Below are positions 46,166 to 57,539 of a DNA stretch of 64,000 bases, in pieces. The first letter of the stretch is position 1. The number at the start of each line of letters is the position of its first letter. The DNA is taken from positions 57,359,980 through 57,423,979 of the forward strand of contig NC_068575.1 of the NCBI RefSeq assembly GCF_025698545.1, in the 5' to 3' direction. This DNA comes from Gossypium raimondii. Its lineage: Eukaryota > Streptophyta > Magnoliopsida > Malvales > Malvaceae. The notes below the pieces were generated by a model. The model saw only the letters and a program-made list of their open reading frames with translations, did no database searches and had not been told where the DNA came from. The position numbers were made by a program, and so were the translations under genes.

Positions 46166-48556
46166 TGTCGAAACCATTTTTTGAAAATAAAAATTTTAGT
46201 TGTCGACTTTAAAAAACAAAACTGGAGTCACCTTAAAAATTATTTTGGTATACGAATTTTGAGAAAATAAGTTCGGGAGTCGGTTACGCACGAGGAAGGG
46301 TTAGCACCCTCGTGACGCCCAAAATCAGTACCAAATTGATCATTTAATGTCTAAGTGTCGAAAGTTAAAAAGATTTTAAAATAAGCTTGAATGATGAAAT
46401 TTGCAAAAGGATAACAAATTGTTCAAGTCATGTAAAGAAATTGAGTCCCAATACGTTAGGGTACAATTCCTCATAATCCCCGAACTTTGAATATCACTTT
46501 TATTTTATGCGAAAAATCCTCACTTCGAGAAAGTAATAGGCCACACCCAATGCGTTAGGGCACGACGAGTTAAGTTCCCAAAAATGATTTTTATGCTCAT
46601 GCATTTTGAATAAAGAATATTCTCGGTCATTTAAGATTGACAAAGTAAATCAGAACCCAATACGTTAGGGCTCAATTTCCCTCGAAAATCTCAAACTTCC
46701 AATAATGCTTTATTCAAAAAAACCTTTAAATTAAGAAAATAACTTTGATAAAAGGTTAAAATCAAAATATATTTTCAAAATGGGTATATCGAAAGTTAAT
46801 TCAAAACGTATATGAATACATATTTACAAAATATATATATGAGCACAATATACAAGTAAGCTTGAAAATATGTATGAGCATGCATTTAACACGTAAATAC
46901 AAGTGTACATATAAAAGGGAGGTAAAAATATATCGACAAGCTTACAATAATTTCTAAGAATATGCAGCAAAACATGTGTATGTATACATGAAAGTTGTGG
47001 AGATAAAATATCGAAATATGCATATATATATTTACGAAAAATGTATAAGTATATCGTAAAGAAAATATAAAAATATATGTGTATACATATTTATAAAAAC
47101 TAAAATATAAAAGTTTATTTATATATGTAAAAGTTAGAAAATAAAATAAAAATGTATAAAATATATAGAGGTATATGTATACTGTATAAAAGAATGCTTA
47201 TATATATATATATATATATATATTATAAAAGCCATGCGTATGTATATGTATCATAAAAACAATGCCTGTTTGTTATAAAATAATAATAATAATGAATATA
47301 GCATATGCATATAAAACATTTAAATATATATACAGTATATACATAAATATGATAAGAAACACATGTGCGCGTACATAGGCATAGTAATAATAGTATATAA
47401 TATTATAGTAAAAATAAAAAAAATACTAGCAATATTAATTAAATAAGCTAAAAAAATCTAAAATACAAGATTAAAGGTTGAATTGCAAACAAGCAAATTT
47501 TAAATGCTGATTTTACAAAATAAAAATAAAAAGAAAATAAAAACAAGAAGGGAACAGATTCAAAAGCGAGCAATAAGAGGGGGACCAATCGAGCAATTCA
47601 CCCAGACCTCCAAAACGCAGCGCAGAAAGGGACCGAATTGAAACGAAAATTAAATATGCGGCCCAATTTTAAAACAAATAAAAAGGATTTAATTGATATG
47701 CGTTGCAAAAGGGAGGGGCTAAATGCGCAATTATACCGTTCAAGGCAATAACGCGCGGATCCTCCCCTTCGGGTCTGGTCACCGCGCGGGTCACACTATA
47801 CGGCGCCATTTTGGGGCCACAGAAACAGGCCCTAAACGATGCCGTTTTGCAATCGTTACAAAACCCTGAAATTTTCCAAAACCAACTCATTTTCCCTTTT
47901 TTCCAAACAGCAGAGGAGACCTCTGCTAGGGTTTCACACCCAAACACCCACTTAATGCCGCCGTTCATGCCTTCGCTTCAAGCCTCGGCCCTCCGCCAGA
48001 CCTCTGATTCGAGCGCGGCGATCGTGGGCTTCACCGGCGAAGCTTCGAAGGTAAACCCCTCACCCCTTTTTATTATTTATTTAAAAAACGAAATAAAAAA
48101 TAAATAGGAAATAACGAAAAGAAAAACAGAAATTCAATTTCACCTTAAAAAATCTTTGTACTCAGTGTTTTCTTTCTATTTCTTTTGCGTATCCCCCCTT
48201 TTACAAATTTTCTTCATCGGTTTTTATAACCGAAAACAAAGAAAAAATAAACAAATAAAAATCCCGCAAAATACAAAAAATATCCTTATTTTCCGTTATT
48301 GTTGCTTTGTATGCCTCCTTTTTGTAGATTCGTGGCGAAGAGGGCGATAAAGTGGAGAAGGCAGATAGGTGCGCGGTGAGGAGTTTGGCTTGGCTGCGGC
48401 GCAAACTGCTCTAGGGTTTCTGGATGCTGTAAGAAGTTGGGCTAGGGCTGCTTGTTGGGTTATTTGGGTTGTATTGTAATTGGGTTTTGAAAAAAATGTA
48501 AACGGTTTATTTATTTTGGGTTTTAAATTGGGCCTGTGCAAATAATTGGTATTACA
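46166..48556 (-). mobile_element. Solo LTR, Tat/Ogre-like gypsy family (fossil)
   Basis: A 2391-bp LTR on the minus strand with TG...CA ends: it opens TGTAATACCAATTATT and closes GGTTTCGACA. Perfect 5-bp target duplications, TACTT, flank it at 46161-46165 and 48557-48561. No internal sequence lies on either side, so it is a solo LTR, the product of recombination between the two LTRs of a once full element. Its ends and the GTAACCGACTCCCG block match the LTR at 1229-3596, but the middle has diverged, so the two insertions are old or belong to different subfamilies. It contains open frames with no protein likeness. Confidence 0.88.
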
Positions 48557-48561
48557 TACTT

Positions 48562-50960
48562 GTTTATCTATAGTTATATTATAAAATAATGTAATAGTGA
48601 TAAATTTAAACCTAATGTTATTTTACTCCTATTTGGATGGACGAAAAATTGAATCAACTATTAAAATTTTAGTTGTTTTGTTGACAGTTGTTTTCATATT
48701 ACATAGAAGAACAAAGTAGTGATGATCTACAACATTTAATAATATTGATCACAAAATGTACTTTCAATTAACTATATTAACAAAATCACATAATATGAAA
48801 ATTGAAAAGCGAAGACGATACAACATATATTTTAATAATATTTTAATTTTAATTTAAGTTTTTTATTATATTATTTTAAATTTTAATTATATGATGTAAA
48901 ATTTTTTTATAAAAATGTACATTATTTAATAAAATAAAAATTAAACGTGCATGTGATATTCTTGTACAAAAACTTCAATTATATTTTTTATTATTGTAAT
49001 ATTTTTAGTTAAGTGACCAAAATAAAAATTAATTTATAATTTAGTAACTAATGATGTAGTTTACTCTAATAATGAAGAGATAAAAGTTTTTTTTTTTTGC
49101 GAGTTATCATTGGCTACAACAATAATTATTAGGAATACATGGGAAAGATCGCCTTAATTATTATTATTTTCTTTTCTTTTTAAATTTTGGGGAAATTTAT
49201 AGAATTTATTCCATCAAAATCTTATAATCCCTAGCCTACGAACCAGCATTATGAGTATATATATATATATAAATTTCTTGTGAAATTGGTTTTACTTCAT
49301 TTCAAAAGCAACATCAAATAATTACACCCACCATGGATTTGATAATGACATGATCTTTTATATAGATTTTGGGCAAAAAAGTTGTCATTTAATTAAGGCA
49401 AGTTTGTTAGGGTGAAAATGCTACACAATTAAGACAAGTACAAGCTTGAGGGGTCACTCATGCTCATTTTATTTGTGTTAAATATTATATTTTTGTCTTT
49501 CTATTTTAGAATATCGTAATAAATATATGTTTGGTTTTTGTTTAAATTTTTATTGAAGTGGTGGCACGTAAAAGATTTTATAATAATATACATATATTTA
49601 CTACATTATAATACACTTATGTATAGATGAAAAATTCATGTAGAAGATAAATAAGGATTTGGTTAAAATAGTAAAACTTCAAATTAAATTATGAAAAGAT
49701 AAAAACATCATTATTTCACACACATAAAAACACCATTTTAATAGTATTTATTATTTTTAAATTAAATAAGATTTTAGGAAATTTAAATTTTTAAAATTTT
49801 AGAATTAGTGTCGTAAGTCAACCGAATATCAATATAAAAATATTTTTAAAATAGATTATATTATTATGAAGTTATTTTAGTTTTCTATATTTTTATATAA
49901 AATAAAATCATAAATGATAAGATTTGAAGCTAAAATGCTATTATATTTAAACCATTTGCTTTATTTTTAATATATATAAAAACATATTTTTTTTCATACA
50001 GTGTATCATAATCTACTTAAGAAAAGAAAAATTGTTTTGAAAACAAAATTGCGGATAATTAATATCACTAATTCATTAAAAAGAAAAATTAGTACTAATC
50101 AAAAGGAGTCAAAGTCAAACTGACCTCTCTGATAAAGGTCAATAAAAATTCATATAAAATAATTTAAACTTAAGATTCTCTAAAAGTGTAAAAAGTACTC
50201 TGTACATTTGGGGTAGTACTTCACTGCAAAAGTGAGAAGGTAAAGCCATAGGAACTGTTTGAAAATATTCCAAATCAACTTAACTGAAAGTTTATTTTTC
50301 TTAAAAGGTGAAAATAAAAAAATGAAAAATAAAGCAAAAGGTGGGATTGAAAAATTAGACAAAAAAACCTATTTAAATTTGAATTTCGGTTTTTATTGAA
50401 ATAATAACAATTTCATTCATTCAAAGCCATAATTACATAAAATTAGTGGGTACCAAATTAAAATAATAACACAACTCATTAAACACCATTAATTGAGTAC
50501 AAACAATAAAATGCACCAAACTTAACAGTGGAGATATATATAAGGATGAGAAATAAATTGATTGTTGTGGTTAATTGTTAATGATAGTGTTCTAATCTCA
50601 TCACTATCAAACTACGTCGATAATAAACTACGATTGGTGATGCACAAAACTAGCCTCAAAACTAAATCAATGGATGTTACATTGGTCCAGCCTCCTCCAA
50701 ATCTCTCAAAAAAAACAAAATTATCCCAAAGAACAACATTAACAACTACTAACACCACCATTGCTATTAGAGAAAACAAAGCAGACAATTGTCACTCTCA
50801 CTACCACTACTTTTGGAGAAAGCAGAATGGAATTATTCATACGCATGCTTTTGCTGGTAGCATCCAACAAAATCAATCCGCTAGGAAAGTCATTGCGAAA
50901 GCGGTTTAAAATATATATATTTAAAGCAATTATTTTCAAACTATCTTTGACCCAATTACA
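48562..50960. other. AT-rich intergenic DNA
   Basis: Very AT-rich spacer. 49005-49075 has the AGTGACCAAAATAAAA / TTTAGTAACTAATGATGTAG repeat seen at 42190-42325. 50560-50910 is less AT-rich, with an open frame of 115 codons that resembles nothing I know; it may belong to the 3' part of the neighbouring LINE. Confidence 0.5.
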
Positions 50961-52330
50961 AACCGTACTCCTAATATGGTCTTATTAATGTTGAAAGAAT
51001 AAAGCGTGAAACCCATTACTGCCCGACGCCTTTAACGGAGACATATCAAAGAGAGCTATCCTAATTTCCTCAACAGTGTCATCCTTACTTAAGAGTTGTA
51101 CCTCACTAGGCTCGAGCTTAAGAAACGAACTAGATAGAAGTCCCTTCATTGGACTCGGTAACTCATCATAGAGCCTTTGAAAAAAACATAACCGCCTCAA
51201 GTTGAAGGGCCTCCTCATCAAAAATTCATCATCCACTATCATTCCTCAGGGCAGTGATCCTATTATGCTTTCTCTTCTGAAGCATAAGCCTATGAAAAAA
51301 TTTGGTTTTCCAATCACCTAAGACCAATCACACATTGTTTTCTGTATCTAGAGAAATTTATCATGATGAAGAACACTTCCCAATTCCTCTCGTACATTCA
51401 TCTCTAGTTGAGCTAAGAAGTCAGAATCTGGTCGCTCCATTACCTTTTGAATGCCAAAGAATTTTTGTAATAATTGTCTTTCACGGTTTATAATGTGGCC
51501 ATAAAATGATTTATTCTAATTTTTAATACTAAAAGTAAAATGAGCAAGAGAAGCAGTTATATCCCCAATTATAGCTTCAATTACCTTTGACAAACCCTAA
51601 GAAATTTGGATGTTTAACCCATTCAACTAGAAACCTAAAAGTTCACTCCCTAGGCAAGCTAGCCTCTGGTCTTAGAGAAAGGAAAAGAGGCATGTGATCA
51701 GACTTGATCCGTGAGAGATGAGTCATCATATTGTGAAGGAAAGTTGCAAGCCACGCATTATTACTAATGGCTCTGTTAAGGAGCTTGTGTATCCCACCTC
51801 TCTGCCAAGTAAAAGAGGGCCCACAAAAACTCAATCATGGAGGTCAGTCGAGTCCATAAGATCCCCAACAAAAGAATAGCTCCTCCCAGGATTCCGCCTA
51901 CCTTTCTTTTCACTCGAAGAAAGAATAGCGTTGAAATCTCCGATTGCCATCCAGAGAACAAAAACATCAGGAACAACCGACTTTTAACCCTTCAAAAAAA
52001 GCCTTCTCTTCCGTTTGTCTAGACTCCCATAGATGAAAGTGATAAAAATAGGATGAGACGTAGAGTTAGCAGAGACCCGAACCAAGATATATTGAGGATG
52101 ATTCCAAATAATCTCAACTTGCACCGAATCTTTCCATCAAACTCAAATACCATCAGAAAAACCAATTGCCTCTGCACGATGAGAGAACTAAAATCCCAAT
52201 TTAACAATGATCAAATCTGCTTTGCTTCCACTAACTCTAGTTTCTAATAAGTTCACAATATCAGACTTGTATTCCCGATTATACTTAAGAAAAATGTGAA
52301 GGAACTTATAGTTCGCACACCCTTAATAAT
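50960..52330 (-). mobile_element. L1-type LINE fragment
   Basis: Read on the minus strand, 52300-51640 resembles the apurinic endonuclease domain of plant L1 elements: DIVNLLETRVSGSKAD, a WKDSVQVEIIWNHPQ-like stretch, then PSFTWQRGGIHKLLNRAI and a later HLSRIKSDHMPLFLSL. 51240-50985 matches the linker and start of the reverse transcriptase (FFQRLYDELPSPM, then ALFDMSPLKASGSNGFHALF). The likeness stops near 50960, before the YADD core, so most of the reverse transcriptase is missing. The frame changes several times and there are stops inside both domains, so it is dead. No target duplication or poly-A tail was found. Confidence 0.8.
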
Positions 52331-52599
52331 TCTAGGAGAAAACTGATAAATTCATAAACTCAAAAAAGGAAGAAACCAAACCTCTACTGCTTGGGAGTAG
52401 CTGACTCCTACTGGAGATCCCCAACAGTACTTAGTGCACCTTTGCCAGGATCTGTCTCGAGTTAGGCACTAATTAGCTTGACAATAGGATTCATCGTATT
52501 CGGTAAAAGGCCTTGAGAATTCTCGGCTAGTTTGAAACGTCTGTCGTGTTCCCTAATGATTCTATTAAGGTTTATTCCGCTTTGGACAGAACCCCCTTT

Positions 52600-53215
52600 T
52601 GTCACGGGGCTAGACCTTTCGTCTCGCAATCCGTGCGGCCTTAGACGATCCGTTCGTCCAAACTCGCCCAAGTCAGCCTTAACTCAAGTGAGGATTCTTG
52701 TAGAACACCTCCAAGGCACCAATTGAAGAGCGGAAGCGATTTATGCCAAAAGAAGAACAACAGAAAGAATGCTCGCAAAGTGTTTGAGTAAATACTCTCT
52801 ATTTCTCTTATTCACAAAGAATAATGAAACAATGAATGGAGTCAGTACAACTGAGGGGGAGGCTCTCTATTTATAGTTGAGCTCCCCCAAAACCGACGGT
52901 CAAGATACATTTACATCGACGGATGAGATTTAACCATATCCCTTAATTTTAGGGATTAACAAGATAAGTCTTATCAAATTTAATCTAATCTTTACAAGAT
53001 ATGGTTCCCTCTATCTTTTAAGATTAGTTACCATATTAGCCTAAGTTGCCATCTCTTCATTATCGGGCCAACTAGGCTTCAATCTGACAGGCTTGTCCAA
53101 TAGCTCTTTGAATCGGGTCAGTTCTCGTAGGCCAAATGATCCCTATCTAAGCAATAGGCCTCCACTGGATGCATTTGGTGCGATGGTCACGGGCTTTGAA
53201 CTGCGACTCGTGACA
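52600..53215 (-). mobile_element. LTR-like element, 616 bp, possibly solo (fossil)
   Basis: The ends are TGTCACG...CGTGACA, a perfect 7-bp inverted pair with TG...CA. On the minus strand there is a TATA box (CTATAAATAGAGAGCC, near 52860-52880) followed by about 280 bp, as in the U3-R-U5 layout of an LTR. The four bases CTTT flank both ends, a short and weak target duplication. The 270 bp to the left (52330-52600) may be internal sequence of the same element or unrelated. I cannot place it in copia or gypsy. Confidence 0.5.
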
Positions 53216-53993
53216 CTTTCACCCCAGAACCAAGGCGGTAGAACTTTTTAACTCTATAAGCGAAATTAAAATACATTTATATATACATTTTCTTTAAAAT
53301 TTTTAAAGCAACTATTAGTAACACTTGCCATCCTTTTAATCTCATTTGTGGTGTTAAAAAACTTCACTGCGTATCAAATAATTATCCATAAAACTTAAAT
53401 TTAGGTTACTATTAACACCGGTTTCACTTCTATCCGAGCTAAGTAGTTAAAATATTTGATTTCAAATATAATTTTTATTCATAAATTAAAAATTATAATA
53501 ATTAAGCTAGCTTAATTTTTATTTTTAATTAGTGTATTTAAAAGTATTAAAATTGGAACATATGATAAAATATATCATTTTAATTTATAAAATTGATGAA
53601 CATAATTAATTGGAATCATTATAATTTGATTGGATTATGTATAATATTTAGTTTGATTTTAATTTGTTTCTTTTAAAATTGAAAACTACAAAATTATATA
53701 TAATTCTTTCTCATACCGTGTTTTCTAAAAGAAAATGAAAAGGACAGAACAGCATGAAATGCTGAATTTTTGTCTGTAATACAAATGACTAAGCAAAAAA
53801 CCTAACAAATGAATTTTGAAGCAAGACATTGTGAAACATAAAAAAGGGGTTTTGTTTAACTTTAACCCATGTTACCCAATCCAAATAATAATAATAATAA
53901 AATCTGGATCAGTTGTGGATCTAGAAACTGCCCCCAATAAATAAATAAAACCCTTTTTTGTTATTTATTGATAACCATTAGCTGGCTCTTGCT
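53216..53993. other. AT-rich spacer and promoter of the early nodulin-like gene
   Basis: AT-rich, no gene seen. The last 60-70 bp (from about 53935) recur in inverted form beyond the broken copy of the gene near 58985, so they belong to the duplicated block. Confidence 0.5.
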
Positions 53994-53999
53994 TATAAA
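53994..53999 (+). promoter_or_regulatory. TATA box of early nodulin-like gene
   Basis: TATAAA (in GCTTATAAACC), 58 bp before the start codon, which places transcription start near 54025 with a short leader. The same motif survives in the broken inverted copy. Confidence 0.5.
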
Positions 54000-54051
54000 C
54001 CATAGCCGAAAGCAAAACCCAAGCCTACTCAAAGCAAAGAAAAACACAGCA

Positions 54052-55309
54052 ATGGAGAGAAGCAAAGCAATGATGATGGCAGTGGCAGCTGTCGGATTGG
54101 CTTTAGTGTTAATGGTGCCACAGGCCGATGCTACAAGGTACATTGTTGGAGGGGGAGGCATCGGTTGGACTACTAATGTCAATTACACTGTCTGGGCTCG
54201 AGGAAAGCACTTCTACAATGGCGACTGGCTTTGTAACTTCTTAGCTCTTCTTTCCCTTTCATTTGTCTTTAGATCTGCTTTTCTTTCTTCTTGGTTTTTC
54301 GTCTCAGTATTTTAGCTTGGTTTCTGGGTTCTTTTAGTTGATTAATTGACAGATCTGGATTTGGGTTGTTTAGAAATGAATTAATTGTCTCAAATCTTGG
54401 ACTTTTTGTCTTGGTTCCCTGGAAAACTACAGCTTACCTGCTAGTTTTAGTAATATTTCTTGCTTCTAGATAAGCACTTTACTCTTCTTTTTTAATCTTA
54501 TTAATCACTTTGTTGAACTAAGAAAAAAGAGGGATTTGGACATTATCTGCCTCGTCGCATAAACAAGAACCGGATCGATGTTACTCCGATTCTTTATTTT
54601 TTTCTCTTGAGTATTTCTATTCGATATTTGTGTCAAATGCATATCTACGTACTAGTGTGAGGATACAAGTCTCAAAGAATCCTTCAAACACACAGAAAAA
54701 TAGTAGAAAATTTTTAACATACTATCCGACATTCGCAGCAGAATTCAAGCAAGTAGATATTAATCACACATTGAAGAGCTATCCTCACCTCTCGGGATTG
54801 GATAACATAACCCGAGAGAAGAGGCCATTATGTTAAAAGGATTGGCTACCATTTAGTTGCTGTAAACCTGATTTTGAGTTGAATTTGATTCGAATTATAG
54901 TTTAAAACCTGGCTAATATTAACTATAAATCTTGTTTGTTTGTTTGTTTGTTTGTTTCCCAGTTTTTGTATATGATCGGAACCAGATGAATGTGCTGGAG
55001 GTGAACAAGACAGACTACGAGTCATGCAATGCTGATCATCCTCTTCACAACTGGACAACCGGAGCTGGAAGGGATGTGGTTCCGCTTAATGTGACTCGCC
55101 ACTACTATTTCATTAGTGGCAAAGGATTCTGCTACGGCGGCATGAAGCTAGCAGTGCGTGTTGAGAACCCTCCCCCGCCTCCAAAAGCTGCTCCGTTGAA
55201 CGAAAAGAGTGGCTCCTCACCAAGTTCAATTGTCTACAGAGGCCAGCTTGTTTTACCAGCTGCTTTCGCCATTGCCGCACTGTGGGATGCATTCGTTCGA
55301 ATCTGGTAG
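54052..55309 (+). CDS. Early nodulin-like (phytocyanin-type) protein
   Basis: Secreted arabinogalactan-type protein of the ENODL group, attached to the plasma membrane outer face; exact role unknown. Two exons, 54052-54232 and 54963-55309, 528 nt, 175 residues. A signal peptide (about 1-27) ends ADA. The plastocyanin-like domain (about 28-128) has YNGDWLFFVYD, a disulfide pair (the Cys in ESCNADHPLHNWT and in GFCYGGMK) and several N-glycosylation sites (NYT, NKT, NWT, NVT). Where copper phytocyanins have Cys and His ligands, this reads ISGKGFCYGGMK, so it should not bind type I copper, as usual for ENODLs. A Pro-rich stretch (PPPPP) and a hydrophobic C-terminus suggest a GPI anchor. The intron ends in a (TTGT)n tract just before the AG. 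Closest to Arabidopsis ENODL16/17 in my judgement. Confidence 0.92.
54932..54957 (+). repeat. (TTGT)n microsatellite at a splice acceptor
   Basis: Six or so TTGT units run right up to TTTCCCAG at 54962, so the microsatellite forms the pyrimidine-rich tract of the 3' splice site of the early nodulin-like gene. The broken inverted copy has only a short remnant (GTTTGTTAATTTCCCAA). Confidence 0.8.
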
Positions 55310-56689
55310 TTTGGGGATCGAGATTGAACCTGGACAATTCCTTCATCAATTGTGAAACGAATCAAATCAAATTCCATTTCTTCTTAAATTACTGGTGTGA
55401 TTTTTCATTTCATTTTTCATCTGTTTTCATGATAGGTGACATGAATGAAACTAGCTTTAGGGGAGGTTTTGAACTTTGAAATGTAATTAAGGTTTGCTGA
55501 TAGGGAGGCATTTGAAAAATGCTTTCTTTGCTGGGGAAATTATTGCTTGAATTTGTGGCAAAATGCAATGTTATTGAATTCTAGAAATGAAATTAAAAGT
55601 TCATGGGATCCATCTTTGTTAAAAACACCCGACTGGTCTAGCATATATCATTCAACTGGAGATTCGTCGAATAAAAAAATAATGAAATACATCATTTTAA
55701 ACAAAAATAATTTTGTTCATTGTTTAAATTTATATTAAAATTTATAACATATAATTAAATACATGATTTTATTAAATATTTAACATTAAAGTTATAGTCA
55801 ACATAAAAAAAAGTATACGAGTTTAATTTCTGGTCTGAATTATGAGAAACTGGGTCCAATGCAGGGTGTGGTTGGTTAGGTCACTTTTTTGGTCACTGTT
55901 ATCCGAAAAATGGCCACTGATTTCGGGACCATGTTTTTCTCTTACATTTTATTGCTTGAAATGGACAAACTTTGTGCTAAAAACCCCTCTCTCCACCATC
56001 TTTGGTCCACAAAACTTTCCTTTTTTGCTATACAATTTATTTCATCAATTTCGTTCAAGAAAAATGAAATTAATCATTTGTGTAGATTTAAAGTCGATTC
56101 ACAATAGGAATATTATGTGATAAGGGCGTTCACCATCTCAAGTGTGGCTTGAGTTCTAGTTGCGTTGATTGCTTAGATTTTACCCTTTTATTGTAATTCA
56201 AAAAAAAATCACAAGAGGTACAGGTTCTATACTTGTATTTGTATATATTTTCCCCTTTTATATACTTGTTTAATTATATAAAATATCCATGATTTTGAAC
56301 AGAAAAAATATTAATTAAAATATAATAATAAATAGAAAATAATATTATCTGAACTATCATATTAAAATATAAATATATAACATTTTAAATATGATTATGA
56401 TATGTTGAATTGCTATAAATATAACATGAAAGTATGAATTGCTTTATTTATTTAAGACTTTTGGAACCATCAAGATTCACTACATTTTTAATATCTCGTA
56501 AATTAATTGTTATCGAATGAATATTTTTTAGGTTCTTGTAAACTCTTCAAAATTTTACCAATTAAATGAAATGTCTCTTTTAATTTGAATAAATGACCTT
56601 TTAACAATTAAAATGAGTTAAAAAACCCATTTTTCTTTTCGAAAAAAAATAAAAACCCTAAAAAATACTTTTAGAAAATGCACCCTACC
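55310..56689. other. 3' UTR and intergenic DNA
   Basis: 55310 to about 55540 is the 3' UTR of the early nodulin-like gene. The rest is AT-rich spacer, with a less AT-rich part at 55840-56110 that has open frames but no protein likeness. Nothing else seen. Confidence 0.5.
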
Positions 56690-56910
56690 ATACATAACTT
56701 TCCCAAGAAAATAAGAGTCAAATTACAGATAATAAAGAAATCAGCAATTCGAGAAGATAAATTCTAAAATTTGAAACCCTGCCACCTCTTTTCTTGCTTT
56801 AAAAGCAACTTATTTACCTCAATTTCCCTTTATTATGCCTTTGCATGTGCCTAGAGTCTTTACCATCATTCCGGCGGGATTGGCCATATTTCTAGGAAGC
56901 AAAGCGCCTG
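56690..56910 (-). repeat. Second copy of the 3' end of the stomatin-like pseudogene
   Basis: This stretch matches 62325-62560 in the same orientation. Shared phrases are TTTCCCAAGAAAA, GGCAATTCGAGAA (with small changes), CTTGCTTTAAAAGCAACT, ATTTACCT.AATTT, TTTAT.ATGCCT and CATCATTCC.GC.GGATTGG. It covers the 3' flank and the last few codons of the stomatin-like copy. It shows that part of the region to the right was duplicated here or that both derive from the same transcript. Confidence 0.65.
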
Positions 56911-57539
56911 CGTTGCTTTTTTTGGGCAAGCGTATCATTGAGATTATTTTACTAGTAATGAGATTGTATTTTTGTTGTTTTTATTTAAAAATAATAAATT
57001 AATTTTTATATGTTAGATTATAGAGTAATTTAATATTTTTTGTTAAAATTTTATTCATTTTTATTATTAAAAATTGGTGTAATTGACAAAATAACTGGAC
57101 AGCTACACGTAGCACGCCACTTGTATCTAATGCTGACGTACAAAGATAAATTTTTTGCAGAAAGATCAGTTTGGTTTTTGATTTAACGTATATAAAATAA
57201 TTTGTCTATTTTAAAAATACAGTGAGCAAAATACAATTTGACTCATAATATAAGTGCCTCATTGATACTATTACCATTTTCTTGGTTAGCACACTCACGC
57301 ATCACTTGATAGAATGAAAAAAAATTGAAAATGAAAAATTATAAAATAGAAAAATAAAAAAATAATTTTATTATTAGTAAAATTGAAAATGAGAGAAATT
57401 GAAATGAAATTTTTAAAATTTGCATAATTTTAATTCAACATATTTCATTTTTTTTCTCTTATTATTTTAATTTGAAATATATAGATAAAATGTGAAATGA
57501 AAATCAATAACGTATGAATCAATTAAGGAAATGAAATAT

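Noticed and set aside
47703-48107. 134-codon open frame on the plus strand
   Set aside because: It lies wholly inside the solo LTR, antisense to it, and resembles no protein. LTRs of this family are GC-rich there, which favours chance frames.
50562-50909. 115-codon plus-strand open frame (MLWLIVNDSVLISS...)
   Set aside because: No recognisable domain, no splice context, and it abuts a dead LINE on the other strand. Kept only as part of the spacer description.
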